Assembly (NCBI GenBank): GCA_000695325.1
Contig: AVPN01000103.1
Location: 81,244 to 101,555, forward strand
Direction: 5' to 3'
Origin: Pleurobrachia bachei
Lineage: Eukaryota > Ctenophora > Tentaculata > Cydippida > Pleurobrachiidae
Length of the DNA: 20,312 bases
The position numbers and the translations under genes were made by a program. Shown here one piece after another: positions 8,838 to 17,269 of this stretch. Each line of letters begins with the position of its first letter. Within the stretch, counting starts at the first letter, position 1. The notes beneath the pieces were generated by a model that did not search any database, had not been told where the DNA came from, and worked only from the letters and a program-made list of their open reading frames with translations.

Positions 8838-9899
8838 ATGTTGCTCAAGGCATCTTGTAGGAGGGCTCTATCCCTGGGTAACTGTGCTAGGAGCGGGTCT
8901 ACTGCTACTGCTGAGTCCCTTCAGAAGACATGGGAAGACAGGTGAGTTGTATCGCTAATATATTTTCTGTCTGGTGCCGGGGATCCCATCCGCCAGACAG
9001 TATATTTTTCAAGAGCCTAATGATGAGCGCATCTCCTATTCGTTAATATCACAGGTTACTGATTTGTTGAGTTACTCTTGAACAAGTCCTGAACACATTG
9101 CAATTTGTATCGCTACTTTATACCCACAATGAATTATATATGTATTTTGCAGGTGGCAGCAGTGTATGGAGGGAGGTGGGGAGAAAGCTATGAAACGGCA
9201 CACCATCAAAAACAAGAAACTCCCAATCAGAGAGAAATTATCTCGACTTCTCGATCCTGGAACACCTTTCCTAGGTGAACATTTGATTATTTTGAAACCA
9301 TAGCAACACACCAAGTTTCAAATGTAGAGAACATTTTATAGAGATTCAACTCATTGAATGGCATTTTGTTCTGTGAAAACGCGAACGATCACATGATCCC
9401 ACAACTGCAGTCTACAAACATTTCACCCTTATTTCACCCCTATTATATTTCAGAGTTGGGTCGTCAGGCGGGGCTAGATCTCCGATATGGTGATGTTCCC
9501 TGTGCAGGGAGTATTGGAGGGATTGGAAGTATTGGAGGGGTCCTGACCATGATCATGGGTAGTGATGCTACTGTCAAAGGTAGGTGTGTCTCTCTCTCTA
9601 GAGAAGGTAGTTGTAGTTTGGTGTCAATCTCACCATAAATGTGTCGTCCCGTCCAACAATTGGTCAGGTTGTACCCCAAATGTCAATTAATCCCTTCCTA
9701 TTTGTCAGGTGGCACGGTATTCCCCATCACCCTGAAGAAGCAGCTACGAATCCAGGACATAGCTTCCCAGTGTAACATACCCTGTCTGTACATAGTGGAC
9801 AGTGGGGGTGCGTATCTTCCAGAACAGGCTAATATCTTTATCGAGGGAGGGAAGTCGTTCTATAAGCAGGCTATAATGGCTGCCAAGGGGATACCACAG
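8838..9899 (+). CDS. MCCC2: MCCC2-like acyl-CoA carboxylase carboxyltransferase (beta) subunit, exons 1-4, copy A
   Basis: Exons are 8838-8941, 9153-9274, 9454-9579 and 9709-9899 (phases 2, 1, 1, 0). The N-terminus [15 protein letters not shown] is basic and lacks acidic residues, as in a mitochondrial targeting peptide. Then come [19 protein letters not shown], the Gly-rich [36 protein letters not shown] and [19 protein letters not shown], all matching the carboxyltransferase N-domain of methylcrotonoyl-CoA carboxylase beta. In that family the enzyme uses carboxybiotin to carboxylate 3-methylcrotonyl-CoA in mitochondrial leucine breakdown. A related MCC/PCC-type paralogue is possible, since [11 protein letters not shown] and the following stretch differ from vertebrate MCCC2. 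This copy stops in intron 4; its exons 5-7 appear to be 14692-15351. Confidence 0.88.
8967..9000. repeat. Small palindromic insertion in MCCC2 intron 1, copy A only
   Basis: CTGTCTGG at 8967-8974 is the reverse complement of CCAGACAG at 8993-9000, with an 18-base GC-rich centre. Copy B lacks it at the matching place. It could be a tiny transposon remnant or a hairpin indel; no target duplication is clear. Confidence 0.45.
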
Positions 9900-9930
9900 G
9901 TACAAAAAATACGGCCCTTCTCAACATTTG

Positions 9931-10139
9931 CCTAGCTCGACCCCCTTTGATTTGATTTGAAAAAGATATTTTTTATAACGTACAGATTGCACATAAAATA
10001 TATCCGACTGACTCTTACTAATAAATTAGCAGCCATATGGCGCGAGTGCTTACGTCTTAAAAACTCTATAATGATTAAAATATTGAACACAGATAAATAG
10101 AAATAGCTATAAGGCTATTCACACTAGACTAGTTGGTTA
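9931..10139. other. Unmatched linker between locus copies A and B
   Basis: This AT-rich stretch joins the end of the copy A match (MCCC2 intron 4) to the start of the copy B match (methyltransferase intron 3). I find no counterpart elsewhere in the window and no coding potential. If copy B is a misplaced allele, this is where the wrong join lies. Confidence 0.5.
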
Positions 10140-10291
10140 ATTTACATACATTCTGATTGTTGATGAACTAGATCGAGACAGAAGATGTATCTATCACTCA
10201 TCAAACCTCGCGTGATTCGGATCGAATTGAGGAAGAAGGGTAGTTAGACTTTTTTGAATTCTCATGATTAATCTTTTCATTTGTCCTGCAG

Positions 10292-11691
10292 GGTGGGTGT
10301 GATAGTTTACCGGCAGAGTCGAACAGTGTCGATGTAATCACTGCAGTACAGGCAGCTCACTATTTCGATCTACCCGCTTTCTTCAAAGAGGTATTATATT
10401 ACAATGTTACATAGTTGATGTTACTAGCATGTTTTGTTTTCATTCTGAATAATGTACGTGAGTTTGTTTTCACAAAAATGTCAGGCCCTTTGATCATTTT
10501 GCAGCACCTAATTCATGTTTTCCTGAACAAAGTTCACAGCCTCGAGATATATATCCCGCTCCGCTCAACAGGTGTCCCGGGTCCTGCGAACTAATGGGTG
10601 TGTTAACTTGATCTGCTACCCAGACCCCCATATCCCGACTTCACCCGCCCTCTCGGCCGCTCTCCACCACTACAACCTAACCACTCTCCACGGATATTTC
10701 CCTGAATCCCGTCGAGAACACTTTTCTACCCGGTACTCAACCATCCAATTCCCTGAAGGATGGACCCACTGCACACACGAGATAGACCTACGGTTACCAA
10801 TCACATACCCCGGGTTGTTGGACCTCGTTTCAACTTGGTCGGGTTTCAAGAATATGTGTAATGAACGGGAATGGAGTTTGGAGAGGGGAATTGAGGAGGT
10901 TGAGGGAGTGTTTAGGGAGTTTATCAGGGAGGAAGATAAGGAGGGGGAGCATGAGCTTGGGTATACTTGTACTATGGTGTCGGCTGTTAAGATTTGATTG
11001 AAGGTAAATATATTGTGCTTCACCTCTTTCATCGTGTTCAGTTGTCTCACAGAAGACTGTCCTATCCAAACCGCAGACATTACAACTTTTCAGTCACTCT
11101 CTCCTCGTATGCTCATTTGTTGTACAAAAAAGAATCCTCGCCATATTTTGTGTCATAAATTGTCTGTCTTCTAGTTTTGTTGATGAATTGTACAAGTAGT
11201 TTTCTGAACCCTTCTTGCCTATATTATGTTCCCTAATTATATAATTCCAGGTAGAACGTGTACTAAAGCCCGGTGGTGCCCTAGCTCTCATCCTTTTCAA
11301 ATCCCCCACCTGTGTCTCTTGCTCTACTCTTGGTGATGCCCACCGATCTCTGGATGGAGTATTGATGAGTTACGGAACCACAGCACTGCACCAATACTAC
11401 GTCACCAATTACACAACCATCACCCTTCCCTGGGAGGGTGAGAGTGGGAGACACGTGGTTGAACATGACACACACGTGACATGGAGCATGGAGAACACCC
11501 TGGATTACCTGACTAGTTATAGTATGACAACGCGGGCCTGTGAAGAGCGGGGGTTGACCATTGAAGGGTGGAGGGAGTGGATGAGGGAGTTTTATAGGGA
11601 GTGGGGTGTTGAGGGAGAGGGAGATGAGACTTGGTGTCATACTGCCCTGATGGTAGCTACAACACGACCTACAGGAGCTGGGGATAATTAG
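10292..11691 (+). CDS. Methyltransferase exons 4-6, copy B (partial, no exons 1-3)
   Basis: Exons are 10292-10390, 10572-10997 and 11251-11691. Exon 4 gives SVDVITAVQAAHYFDLPAFF, as in copy A. Exon 5 begins VSRVLRTNGCVNLI after a CAACAG acceptor and ends SAVKI-stop. Exon 6 begins VERVLKPGGALALI and ends RPTGAGDN-stop, probably the ancestral C-terminus because it has no MITE. Base changes from copy A are mostly silent in both terminal exons, so both appear to be under protein-level constraint. Exons 1-3 with SAM motif I are missing upstream, so the copy cannot make a working enzyme on its own as laid out here. Confidence 0.85.
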
Positions 11692-11916
11692 AGGAGGGAA
11701 GGGTGCATGATAATTAATATTTACACTACTTTTTAATTAATTTAATCTGTTATATTTGACTGGCGAATATGTAACGATGATTTAGTACTTTTTGATAGAA
11801 CAAAAATCTGATTTGAACTTTTTTAAAGGAGATGAGTTGTTTTATTTCCTTTCTCTATAGTACCCACAACCCTTCTATTATATAGCTCTCATTATTTCTC
11901 ATTATATAGCTCGCTC
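11692..11916 (+). promoter_or_regulatory. Intergenic region before MCCC2-like gene, copy B
   Basis: This is the copy B counterpart of 8528-8837, shorter because it has no MITE. The TATTATATAGCTC / TATATAGCTCGCTC repeats just before the ATG are kept, which is mild support for a core promoter role. Confidence 0.4.
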
Positions 11917-13838
11917 ATGTTGCTCAAGGCATCCTGTAGGAGGGCCTTATCCCTGGGGAACTGTGCTAGGAGCGGGTCTACTGCTGCTGCTGAGTCTCTT
12001 CAGAAGACATGGGAGGATAGGTGAGTTGCAGGAACCGACCGAAACAAGTAAACAACCAATCAGAACGCGTTAGTTAGGTCACGTGACTGGTTATCAGCCA
12101 ATCAGGGACCAGTGTTTCCTGATTCGGTCGGTTCCTAGTGAGTTGTATCGCTAGGTATCCGTATAGCTAGTTTTTAACAGTATGAGCACATCTACTATTC
12201 ATTGATATTGCGGTGTCCTGAGTTGGTGAGTATTCAATGTGCTCAGGACTTGTTGCACATTGTATCACTACTCCACACTAATCCACACAATTAGGAACTC
12301 TATGTGTTTTGCAGGTGGCAACAGTGTATGGAGGGAGGTGGAGAGAAGGCTATGAAACGGCACACCATCAAAAACAAGAAACTACCAATCAGAGAGAAAT
12401 TATCTCGACTTCTCGATCCCGGAACCCCTTTCTTAGGTGAACATTTGAATTTTATAAAACCATAGCAACCATTGCATGGATACCATTATTATAGCAGCAA
12501 ACCAAGTTCTGCAGACGACCATATCATGTGGTCCCAAATCTAAAGTTTACAAACATTTCACTCCTTTTATATTTCAGAGTTGGGCCGTCAGGCGGGGCTA
12601 GATCTCCGTTATGGTGATGTTCCCTGTGCGGGGAGTATCGGAGGTATTGGAAGTATCGGAGGAGTCCTCACCATGATCATGGGCAGTGATGCTACTGTCA
12701 AAGGTAGGAGTGTGTCTCTCTAGAGAAGGTAGTTGGAGTTTGGTGTCAATCTCACCCTAAATGTGTCGTCTGTTCATTAGTCCCGTTCTACAATTGGTCA
12801 TGTTGTACCCCAATTGTCAACTAATCCCTCTTATAATTGGTTACAGGCGGAACGGTATTTCCAATCACCCTGAAGAAGCAGCTACGAATCCAAGACATAG
12901 CAGCCCAGTGCAATATACCCTGTCTGTACATAGTGGATAGTGGGGGAGCGTATCTTCCTGAACAGGCTAATATCTTTATAGAGGGAGGGAAGTCCTTTTA
13001 TAAACAGGCCATAATGGCTGCCAAGGGGATTCCGCAGGTACAAGAAATGTCCCCTTCTCCACATTACTATACTGTATACTGTTTCAATATTCCCTTCTTT
13101 CCACCAGACGGTTACCAGACAGATAAATCTTCCCAAAATTATGCAAAAAACAATTCCCCCGAGAAGTCTTGTTGAGTAAGGGGGTAACACTGTACCTTAT
13201 CACAGGTGTCCCTGGTTTGTGGATCATGTACTGCCGGGGCTGCCTACTCGGCTGTTATGCCCACCCACTGTGTTATTATGAAGGAAATAGGAAGTCTCTA
13301 CCTTGCTGGACCACCCCTCGTTAAGGTACATTCAACACAGGGTGATCTGACCCAGTGACCCTCATAAACACATGTTATACAGACAAACTCCCCCTACAAT
13401 TCCTACTTTAACAAATTCCTTATTATTCCTAGTAATTAACACGTGACTCACACCCTGCACAGGCGGCTACAGGTGAAGATGTATCTGCCGAAGAGTTGGG
13501 TGGCGCGGATCTGCATTGCAGGGAGAGTGGGAGTACAGATTACTATGTAACCAGCTATGATGAAGCCATACAGAGGACACGGGATATCATACATCTTTAC
13601 TCAGATCTCTTCCCTGGTAAGTTCTGACACTGGTCTGAAAACCACATCACTGCAGTTTTGAACCGGTTTTATACCTCTGGTGAGTCAAGTGTGTGTTCTG
13701 ATAGTGTCACATTGGTCTGCTTGCCACCCTTTCACTCGACCTAATAATCGAGATACCCCTCTTCTAGTGCCATCCCGATGGAAGGTAGAAGAACCGGCCT
13801 ATTCTACCACAATGTCCCTATCTTCTTCTGTTTCCGAG
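11917..13838 (+). CDS. MCCC2: MCCC2-like carboxyltransferase subunit, exons 1-7, copy B
   Basis: Exons are 11917-12020, 12315-12436, 12578-12703, 12847-13037, 13206-13325, 13463-13616 and 13768-13838, totalling 888 bases (296 codons) with matching phases. Exons 1-4 repeat the motifs of copy A. Exon 5 gives [19 protein letters not shown] and [12 protein letters not shown]; exon 6 gives [19 protein letters not shown], the classic MCC/PCC beta signature. Exon 7 ([20 protein letters not shown]) has no clear family match and changes quickly between copies. The reading ends where the C-terminal carboxyltransferase domain should begin (known family members are about 540-560 residues). No further exon is visible before the convergent FABP gene. 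If intron 7 is not spliced, the frame stops within about 50 bases. Intron 1 carries a MITE at the splice donor. Confidence 0.88.
12029..12137. mobile_element. hAT-like MITE inserted at the MCCC2 exon 1 splice donor, copy B only
   Basis: This 109-base element has ends CAGGAACCGACCGAA and TTCGGTCGGTTCCTA (about 14-base inverted repeats). It is flanked by perfect 8-base target duplications, GTGAGTTG at 12021-12028 and 12138-12145. An 8-base duplication and CA/TA-G ends are typical of hAT-superfamily elements. Copy A has a single GTGAGTTG at the empty site (8942-8949). The element has no coding capacity; a hAT transposase elsewhere would have moved it. Confidence 0.9.
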
Positions 13839-14130
13839 GTAGGTACATTGTCCATCAAATTGAAACAATTGTCAGTTAGTTCTTCGTGACTTGTTCCTCC
13901 TCCGCTCTGGTATGGGGGATTCCGATAAATCAATGTTGGTCGAATGTGAACCAGTCGTGTGAGGTATACCTGTACATTGTTAGTACATCATTTCCTGCTA
14001 TACAGCCCCCCCCCCCTCGGCCCTCCCGCCCCGGTATATTACAAGTTATAGGCGGTGTTTTGTTGGTTTTGGTTAAGTTAATTTAGTGATGGGATAGGAC
14101 AAAATGAAACATAAAAAGCTAAATTGTCTT
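13839..14130. other. MCCC2 / FABP tail-to-tail spacer, copy B
   Basis: This 292-base stretch lies between MCCC2 exon 7 and the minus-strand FABP stop codon. It includes a C-rich run (about 14005-14030) missing from the other copy. The stretch from GGTATATTACAAGTTATAGG to the FABP stop is nearly identical in copy C (15540-15637), probably FABP 3' untranslated region. No MCCC2 exon 8 is found here. Confidence 0.5.
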
Positions 14131-14450
14131 TCACTCCACTTTCTTGTAGATTCGTCTGGCTTTTGTTCCCTTGGGTGATTCCAAGTGCTGCAAAAAGAGG
14201 GAAAATATTAAGTTTAAGAAAACAAAATAGTTCTATTCACATAGTAACCATGGTAACAGTGGTAATATATTCACATGTTAACCATGGTAACAGTAGTAAT
14301 CTATTCATATTGTAACCATGGCAACCATAAAGATTCCAAACTTACCAGAACCATGGTGTTGTCATCCTGGAGTTCGCGTTTCAGGGTGTATTCTAGATTG
14401 GGGGTCTTGTGCTTCTCCATGATGCAATCACCGTCCCAACTTGTGCTGAC
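14131..14450 (-). CDS. FABP-family exons 4 and 5, copy B (partial)
   Basis: On the minus strand, exon 4 is 14346-14450 (VSTSWDGDCIMEKHKTP, then YTLKRELQDDNTMVL) and exon 5 is 14131-14187 (HLESPKGTKARRIYKKVE, stop). The donor CTG|GTAAGT and acceptor TTGCAG are good and the join is in phase 0. The Arg in LKREL and the Arg and Tyr in RRIYKK match the Arg...Arg-x-Tyr carboxylate-binding triad of fatty-acid-binding proteins. Exons 1-3 are missing because copy B ends at about 14460. Confidence 0.87.
14235..14330. repeat. Minisatellite of about 34 bases in FABP intron 4
   Basis: Three imperfect units of TTCACATNGTAACCATGGTA plus ACAGTGGTAATATA-like text occur here. Copy C (about 15736-15810) has two clear units and then different sequence. 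The repeats stop just before the exon 4 donor, which may explain the donor change in copy C. Confidence 0.7.
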
Positions 14451-14460
14451 CTGGGTCATG

Positions 14461-14575
14461 TGTGGTCATTATAAAGGCTTATTAACCCAAGGACATTGTC
14501 CTCAAATTAATTTGTTTAAAGTAGTTCCGAAAAGCCTGAAACAACAACTGCAAAGGAGGGTTAGAATATAACAAC
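14461..14575. other. Unmatched linker between locus copies B and C
   Basis: This short stretch follows the end of the copy B match in FABP intron 3 and precedes the point where MCCC2 intron 4 resumes (TTCACATTACTGTTTCCAAC). It has no counterpart in the window and no visible gene. With 9931-10139 it forms the second boundary of the inserted locus copy. Confidence 0.5.
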
Positions 14576-14691
14576 TTCACATTACTGTTTCCAACTTCCC
14601 CTTCTTTCCACAGCTTTTACTTATACGACCCCGTTTGCTGCAAACTTTGCACAACAGTCAAGTTAAGTTTGACAATGTATTCTTGTCACAG

Positions 14692-15351
14692 GTCTCCCTG
14701 GTATGTGGATCATGTACTGCCGGTGCTGCCTACTCGGCTGTAATGCCCACCCATTGTGTCATAATGAAGGAAATAGGAAGTCTCTACCTTGCCGGACCAC
14801 CCCTCGTTAAGGTACATTCAACATAGGGGGGACCTGATCCACATAAACACATAGGGTCTCATAAACATCCGTGTTGTGTTTATGTTTCAGATATACATAT
14901 CATTGTTTTCCTACATTTCCTACTTTTAAAGACGCTAATTAGTATCTAATACGTGCCACCTCTACAGGCGGCTACAGGGGAAGATGTATCTGCTGAGGAG
15001 TTGGGTGGAGCGGATCTACATTGTAGAGAGAGTGGGAGTACAGATTACTATGTGACTAGTTATGACGAGGCTATACAGAGGACACGAGATATCATACACC
15101 TCCACTCAGATCTCTTCCCTGGTAAGTGATCAAGCGTATGTTCTGATACTGTTTAGTTGCGACCCTTTCAGGAGCTAATCAAGAGTAGGAACCGGTGATA
15201 TTTGTTATCGATCCCATCACGGATCGATCCCAAGTATTATTATATCGCCGGTTCCTAATCAAGATACATCTCTTCTTCAGTGCCATCTCGATGGAAGGCA
15301 GAAAACCCGGCCCGTCCTGCCACAATGTCCCTCTCTTCTTCTGTTTCCGAG
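14692..15351 (+). CDS. MCCC2: MCCC2-like exons 5-7, continuing copy A
   Basis: Exons are 14692-14811, 14968-15121 and 15281-15351, with the same lengths and phases as in copy B. Exons 5 and 6 are almost unchanged at the protein level ([40 protein letters not shown]). Exon 7 differs at about five of 24 residues ([20 protein letters not shown]). The donor after exon 7 is GTATGT, with no following exon in the window on this strand. Joined to 8838-9899 it would give the same 296-codon reading as copy B. The missing C-terminal domain is therefore shared by both copies and is not a single sequencing error. Confidence 0.85.
15186..15257. mobile_element. Short hAT-like MITE in MCCC2 intron 6, copy C only
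   Basis: This 72-base element has ends TAGGAACCGGTGATAT and ATATCGCCGGTTCCTA (16-base inverted repeats, one mismatch) and flanking copies ATCAAGAG (15178-15185) and ATCAAGAT (15258-15265), an 8-base target duplication with one change. Copy B lacks it (AATCGAGATACC at about 13747). Its ends share TAGGAACCG with the 12029-12137 element but the interior differs, so it is a related subfamily. It ends 23 bases before the exon 7 acceptor and so crowds the branch-point region. Confidence 0.85.
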
Positions 15352-15637
15352 GTATGTCCATTAAATCGTGTCAGGTTGTAGTTTGTAATTTGTTCTTCCG
15401 ACCTCGGGGATGCCGATCTAGAGAAATGTTGGTGGAAAGTGAACCAGTCGGCAGTCGTGTGAGGTGTATACAATGTACAATGTTAGTACATCACTTCCTG
15501 CTATACCCCTCCCACCATTACTCAACAAGCCCCCACCCTGGTATATTACAAGTTATAGGCGGTGTTTTGTTGGTTTTGGTTAAGTTAATTTAGTGATGGG
15601 ATAGGACAAAATGAAACATAAAAAGCTAAATTGTCTT
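15352..15637. other. MCCC2 / FABP tail-to-tail spacer, copy C
   Basis: This is the counterpart of 13839-14130. No MCCC2 exon 8 is visible. The last 100 bases are almost identical to copy B and probably form the FABP 3' untranslated region. No clear AATAAA signal is visible on the minus strand. Confidence 0.5.
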
Positions 15638-17269
15638 TCACTCCACTTTCTTGTAGATTCGTCTGGCTTTTGTTCCCTTGGGTGATTCCAAGTGCTGCAA
15701 AAAGAGGGAAAATATTAAGTTTAAGAAAACAAAATAGTTCTATTCACATAGTAACCATGGTAACAGTGGTAATATATTCACATGTTAACCATGGTAACAG
15801 TAGTAATCATAAGTATAACATTGGTACCGTTGGTATTTCTAAGGTTTGAATGGTCTTGCATGGTGTTGTCATCCTGGAGTTCGCGTTTCAGGGTGTATTC
15901 TAGATTGGGGGTCTTGTGCTTCTCCATGATGCAATCACCGTCCCAACTTGTGCTGACCTGGGTCATGTGTGGTCATTATAAACTGATTTAGTAAACGGTA
16001 TGGAGATAGTTGGGTATTAGCACATGTGGGGTGTATCACGAATCTCACAAAGGAGGGGTGGCGGTGTTTATAAAGGAGCAATGGTTTTGTTTATGAAGGA
16101 GCAGCTCACCTCAGCTTCCTCTCCGTTGATTTCGCTTTCTGTGAACGATCCACCAACTGTATATACCTGGTGCTTTCCTTTCTGACCTGAGAAATCAATG
16201 GATGAGTCTTGTAGTTTTGGAATTTTGGATGGGTTTTGGAATTTTGAAGAATCTATCCATAACATTATTTTTGTCTGGTTCAAATGTTTGGCACTCTGTT
16301 TAACTTCGGCCAGACATCACAGGGCGCAAAATTCATCTCATTATTTCAACAGCTGTTCAGTGTTTATTTCGTGCTGGGAAAATGACCTGCTGAGGTTTGA
16401 AATCAGAGAAGGGATCCCTCTCACACACATGACAGTCTCCCTCTCTCTCTCTGTCCATGTCCAAGAGAGAGAGAGAGAGCACTTCTCTCTGGCCATCTTA
16501 TGTCATGCATCTACCTTTAATCTTGGACAATATTTCACCTCCCCCTGGGTTAGGTACATCTCAGTTATGGATTCATACAATCAAGCACCCTACATTAGTG
16601 TCTTTATTACTCCCTCTGGACTCACACATGTATCATACTACACATATTTCACTAAAGATTAGGTAAATTGGGCAACATGGAATATATATCCGTGACACAG
16701 ACATAGCCAGATCGTAAGGTGTATACACTGTCAGTACCTACAGGGAGTGACAAATTTTACCACGGGGAGGTCACAAAAACGTGGACAACAATATACCTGT
16801 AGCGACGACATTGACCTCCATGTTATCTCCCTCTTGCTTGATGATGTGCTCTGAACTGACCAGCTTGGCTGCTTTCCTCTTCAATAAACCAACATCTGGA
16901 AGAAAGAGGTGAGTGGGAGTGAGGTGAGGAGAGGTGTAGTGGGGATAGTAATGGCTAGGGATGGGACCCCTCTTTCACTGGGTTGTAGGATGATATGGGC
17001 ATCACTAAATCATATGAATTGTTCAAATGAACATTATGATGAATCAGCACTACTAACTTATTCTCTCTGGTTTTTGCCACCTCAGACAATAAAACAGCGC
17101 CATGTGGCATTTGAATGTGTGTTATAATGGGGAAATATGAGCCGGTTCTAGGAAAATATCCCTCCGTGTGTGTACTGTGTCCGGTATGAAACGTACTCAT
17201 TTCTTCAAGGAAGGCATCAAAATGTTCTGATTTCTCAAGTTTCCAGTGTCCAGCAAAGTTGGCAGGCAT
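15638..17269 (-). CDS. Intracellular lipid-binding protein (FABP/CRABP family), five exons
   Basis: On the minus strand: exon 1 17197-17269, exon 2 16797-16895, exon 3 16110-16186, exon 4 from 15957, exon 5 15638-15694. Exon 1 gives MPANFAGHWKLEKSEHFDAF and ends in phase 1 after about 24 codons, the classic first-intron position of this family. Exon 2 gives NVGLLKRKAAKLVSSEHIIK then QEGDNMEVN; exon 3 gives HQVYTVGGSFTESEINGEEA; exon 4 gives VSTSWDGDCIMEKHKTP and LKREL; exon 5 gives ARRIYKKVE. With a normal exon 4 the protein is 136 residues, the usual FABP length; an extra intron splits the usual exon 2. The Arg/Arg-x-Tyr ligand-binding residues are present, so a cytosolic fatty-acid or retinoid-like ligand is likely. 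In this copy the exon 4 donor seen at 14345 is missing (reads ATGCAAGACC), so how exon 4 joins exon 5 is unclear. Confidence 0.85.
16187..16796 (-). other. FABP intron 2, with TC/GA simple repeat
   Basis: This 610-base intron lies between FABP exons 2 and 3. It contains a small inverted simple repeat, a (CT)n run followed 10-15 bases later by a (GA)n run (about 16438-16480). The long plus-strand open stretch here (16198-16662) has no recognisable protein features and is probably chance. Confidence 0.55.

Larger units (their letters stand above)
6904..9930. repeat. Locus copy A, left part (methyltransferase intron 3 to MCCC2 intron 4)
   Basis: From TTTACATACATTCTGATTG (about 6904) to about 30 bases into MCCC2 intron 4, this stretch matches about 10140-13070 in order and orientation. 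Coding exons have identical lengths apart from the methyltransferase terminal exon. Introns differ by indels, including a MITE present in only one copy at each of two sites. The continuation of this copy appears to be 14575-15980. Confidence 0.88.
10140..14460. repeat. Locus copy B (methyltransferase intron 3 to FABP intron 3)
   Basis: This continuous second version contains methyltransferase exons 4-6, MCCC2-like exons 1-7 and FABP exons 5 and 4 (minus strand), all in the order seen in copy A plus copy C. It lacks methyltransferase exons 1-3 and FABP exons 1-3. It sits exactly between the two halves of the other version, which stop and resume in MCCC2 intron 4. Confidence 0.88.
14575..15980. 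repeat. Locus copy A, right part (called C): MCCC2 intron 4 to FABP intron 3
   Basis: This segment matches about 13058-14460 of copy B. It begins within a few bases of the place in MCCC2 intron 4 where 6904-9930 ends, so the two parts together make one complete uninterrupted version of the locus. Confidence 0.85.

Noticed and set aside
9464-9679. Minus-strand frame rich in proline and isoleucine
   Set aside because: It is the antisense shadow of the Gly-rich MCCC2 exon 3, whose plus-strand reading has clear family motifs and splice sites.
6199-11691. Four separate methyltransferase genes in tandem
   Set aside because: Exons 5 and 6 share the single upstream exons 1-4 by phase, and the second pair lies in a parallel copy of the same locus lacking exons 1-3, so this is one gene in two versions.
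16198-16662. A 154-codon plus-strand open frame
   Set aside because: It lies in FABP intron 2, crosses a TC/GA simple repeat and shows no family motif; it is best explained as chance.
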